A stretch of 31,702 bases of DNA, from the IMG/VR virus record IMGVR_UViG_3300023174_000456, positions 1-31,702 of that record. One strand, given 5' to 3'. The stretch is from a virus. Within the stretch, counting starts at the first letter, position 1. Each line of letters starts with the position of its first letter. Position numbers and translations under genes: made by a program. Shown here piece by piece: positions 30,321-31,702 of this stretch. Under the pieces are notes generated by a model. It did not search any database, was not told where the DNA came from, and was given only the letters and a program-made list of their open reading frames with translations.

Positions 30321-31040
30321 CTAGAAGCAACCGTACTCGCCATTTCCCTTGAGGTCAACACATCCAGAACCAGAACCCCCTCCACAAGCATCACATGCAC
30401 CGGCTGGTGGTGGTGGTGTTCCGCCTCCACCGTCTGGTGGAGGTGGTGGTGTTCCGCCACCGCCTCCACCTCCTCCACCGTCTGGTGGAGGTGTGGTATA
30501 ACCACAGCAACCATTTCTATATGCGCCGTTGTAGCCACCCTCATAACCAGGGCAACCCTGGCACCAGTACTCGTAGGACATTTGGCCGTCACATGTATAT
30601 CCACAACCATTACCATCAACACATCCAGCGTTGCCTCCACAGCTCCTAGTGCAGGATGTATAGGCCGTTCCACCTTGTGGGGTTCCAGGTGGTGGACATG
30701 GTACAAAACTTGGCGGGAAGAATGGTGGGAAATAAGGTGGGGCGACTGGAGTAACCGGACTAGATGCGGTTGATATAGCACTGACTCCATACCCAGTAAC
30801 TGTTGTTACCGTAAATGTATAGGCGGTTCCGTTTGATAGACCGGTAACTGTTATTGGCGAAGTACTGCCGCTTGCTGTTGCGCCCCCAGGGGATGCTGTA
30901 ACCACATAGGTCGCAACCCCTTTTCCGTCATATACTGGGAGAGTAAACGAGACAGTTGCTTCCGTGCTTCCTGCAGTTGCGGAAACAGATGTCGGCGGGT
31001 CGGAGTATTTGCCCTGACTGGATGTATTTCCAGGAATCAC
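30321..31040 (-). CDS. FN3 adhesin with PYFPPFF linker and Cys/Gly/Pro-rich tail, copy B
   Basis: A 239-aa protein. Residues ~16-97 are one FN3-like domain (SPITVTGLSNGTAYTFTVTT) very like domain 3 of the 344-aa copy A. Then VTPVAPPYFPPFFPPSFVP (96-114) is the same junction as in copy A, but with only two full PxFP units. The rest is unlike copy A: 14 Cys between 115 and 238 (CTRSCGGNAGC, CDGQMSYEYWCQGCPGYEGG, CCGYTTPPP), two Gly runs, PPPPP segments and a closing CDACGGGSGSGCVDLKG. This tail could be disulfide-stabilised or bind metal. It overlaps the next fibre gene by ATGA. There is no signal peptide, so it is a cytoplasmically made virion protein. Confidence 0.8.
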   Translation of the reverse strand: MIPGNTSSQGKYSDPPTSVSATAGSTEATVSFTLPVYDGKGVATYVVTASPGGATASGSTSPITVTGLSNGTAYTFTVTTVTGYGVSAISTASSPVTPVAPPYFPPFFPPSFVPCPPPGTPQGGTAYTSCTRSCGGNAGCVDGNGCGYTCDGQMSYEYWCQGCPGYEGGYNGAYRNGCCGYTTPPPDGGGGGGGGGTPPPPPDGGGGTPPPPAGACDACGGGSGSGCVDLKGNGEYGCF

Positions 31041-31702
31041 GATGCGCTCAAATCACCAATCAGATACCACTCGTCTGTAGCCCTTTTGATAAGGGTGGCC
31101 GATGAGTATCGGTCACGTAGGTAGGAACCTGGTGTTGACCTAATGCTTGTCGTTCCAGATGTTACGGCAACTATTTGAGTTTTTCCAGTTCCATACTGGG
31201 TGATGTTGATTTGGGTTCCGATTGGAAAAGCCACTGATGCATTTGTTGGTACAGATACAGTATTCGCTGTACTTGTAATGTTCATTTCAATCAACTTGTT
31301 GGCATCGGTTAAGACAAGCGTGTAGTTTCCTGTCTTGGTGTCAATTGACATATCAGCAATTTTGCCTCTACCGATGGCCGCAGTCGCGCTGACATCGGCA
31401 TCAACAATCACTCCAGAACTAATTGCCGTAACCCCAGCGCCAGTAATTGTTACATCGCCAGAAACTGTGGTAGCGGTGACAACTCCCGTAGTTGTGGTCC
31501 CCAAAAGCACCTGACCAGCAGTTGCGGCGGCTAATTTAGTGTGCGCAATCGCAGCAGAAGCGCTTACATCAGCATTGACGATGGTTCCGTCGGCAATCAT
31601 TGTGCTCGTTACAGTGCCGGTGTCGGCAGCAGTGATTGCTGTACCAGAAATCTTTGATGCGGCAATGGCGGCAGAGGCATTTATGTCGGCATTGACTATC
31701 GT
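31037..31702 (-). CDS. Tail fibre protein, copy B, 5' end beyond window
   Basis: The frame is open from the window edge (31702), with no stop before the internal ATG at 31600, so the start lies outside. The visible 221 residues match the 259-aa copy A: TIVNADINASAAIAASKIS, GTAITAADTGTVTSTMIADG, then VSASAAIAHTKLAAATAGQV, GRGKIADMSIDTKTGNYTLV, VAFPIGTQINITQYGTGKTQ and RATDEWYLIGDLSAS. The repeat 'I.NADI.ASAAIA..KI' is the phage fibre unit, and the C-terminal ~100 residues are the shared tip. It runs into the FN3/PYFPPFF gene by ATGA overlap. The pair is an inverted, diverged duplicate of 13590-15407. Confidence 0.8.
   Translation of the reverse strand, partial: TIVNADINASAAIAASKISGTAITAADTGTVTSTMIADGTIVNADVSASAAIAHTKLAAATAGQVLLGTTTTGVVTATTVSGDVTITGAGVTAISSGVIVDADVSATAAIGRGKIADMSIDTKTGNYTLVLTDANKLIEMNITSTANTVSVPTNASVAFPIGTQINITQYGTGKTQIVAVTSGTTSIRSTPGSYLRDRYSSATLIKRATDEWYLIGDLSAS

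Noticed and set aside
30305-30790. Second minus-strand frame overlapping the Cys-rich FN3 gene (His/Val-rich)
   Set aside because: It is the GGT/CCA-rich tail read in another frame. The FN3/PYFPPFF frame matches copy A and is the real one.
1-31702. Prophage or mobile-element signs (integrase, att sites, IS)
   Set aside because: No integrase, transposase, terminal repeat or tRNA was found in this window.

Overview
This window looks like part of a tailed-phage (Caudoviricetes) genome from an aquatic bacterium. It holds a holin-type lysis gene, a long run of tail-fibre and adhesin genes built from phage repeat modules, and an accessory operon of small enzymes with the ATGA-type start/stop overlaps typical of phage. 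The 71-residue holin resembles the r1t-type holins common in actinophages, and the FN3-like domains are of an actinobacterial style. An actinobacterial host is therefore my best guess, but a cyanobacterial host is not excluded, because cyanophages also carry many 2OG-Fe(II) oxygenases and related fibre modules. I saw no tRNA, rRNA, CRISPR array, integrase, transposase or replication gene.

Layout. (1) 1-2757, minus strand: a class I methyltransferase cut by the left edge, two GT-A (GT2-like) glycosyltransferases and one GT-B (GT4-like) glycosyltransferase. (2) 2860-3145, plus: holin and a 35-residue one-TM ORF nested between the holin and the next gene. (3) 3142-15407, plus: nine structural genes, including a 1376-aa fibre with an Mtd_N-like start and many ~85-aa repeats. 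The last is a three-FN3 protein that ends in fifteen tandem P-[YF]-F-P tetrapeptides plus a degenerate sixteenth (PRFK). (4) 15411-25137, plus: a tightly coupled operon of two GPx-like proteins, seven 2OG-Fe(II) oxygenases, a truncated beta-hydroxyacid dehydrogenase, a DUF6065-like protein, a methyltransferase-like protein, a third GPx-like protein without its peroxidatic Cys, and three small unknowns. (5) 25134-29535, both strands: five more oxygenases and one small unknown gene, with convergent genes overlapping by a few bases. (6) 29551-31702, minus: a Cys-rich zinc-ribbon-like protein, a GNAT acetyltransferase, and a second, diverged copy of the fibre + FN3/PYFPPFF pair. This second copy is in opposite orientation, and its FN3 protein ends in a Cys-, Gly- and Pro-rich tail.

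The most notable feature is twelve 2OG-Fe(II) oxygenases (eleven of prolyl-4-hydroxylase-like type, one 2OG-FeII_Oxy_5-like) packed into about 13 kb. They are bracketed by the two structural proteins that carry Pro-rich PxFP repeats, with three glycosyltransferases elsewhere in the window. My hypothesis is a phage-encoded post-translational modification system for its own adhesion proteins: hydroxylation of Pro (or another residue), possibly followed by O-glycosylation, methylation or acetylation, loosely like plant hydroxyproline-rich glycoproteins. The sequence supports the enzymes' fold and metal ligands and the adjacency of the proline-rich proteins. The substrate assignment is inference.
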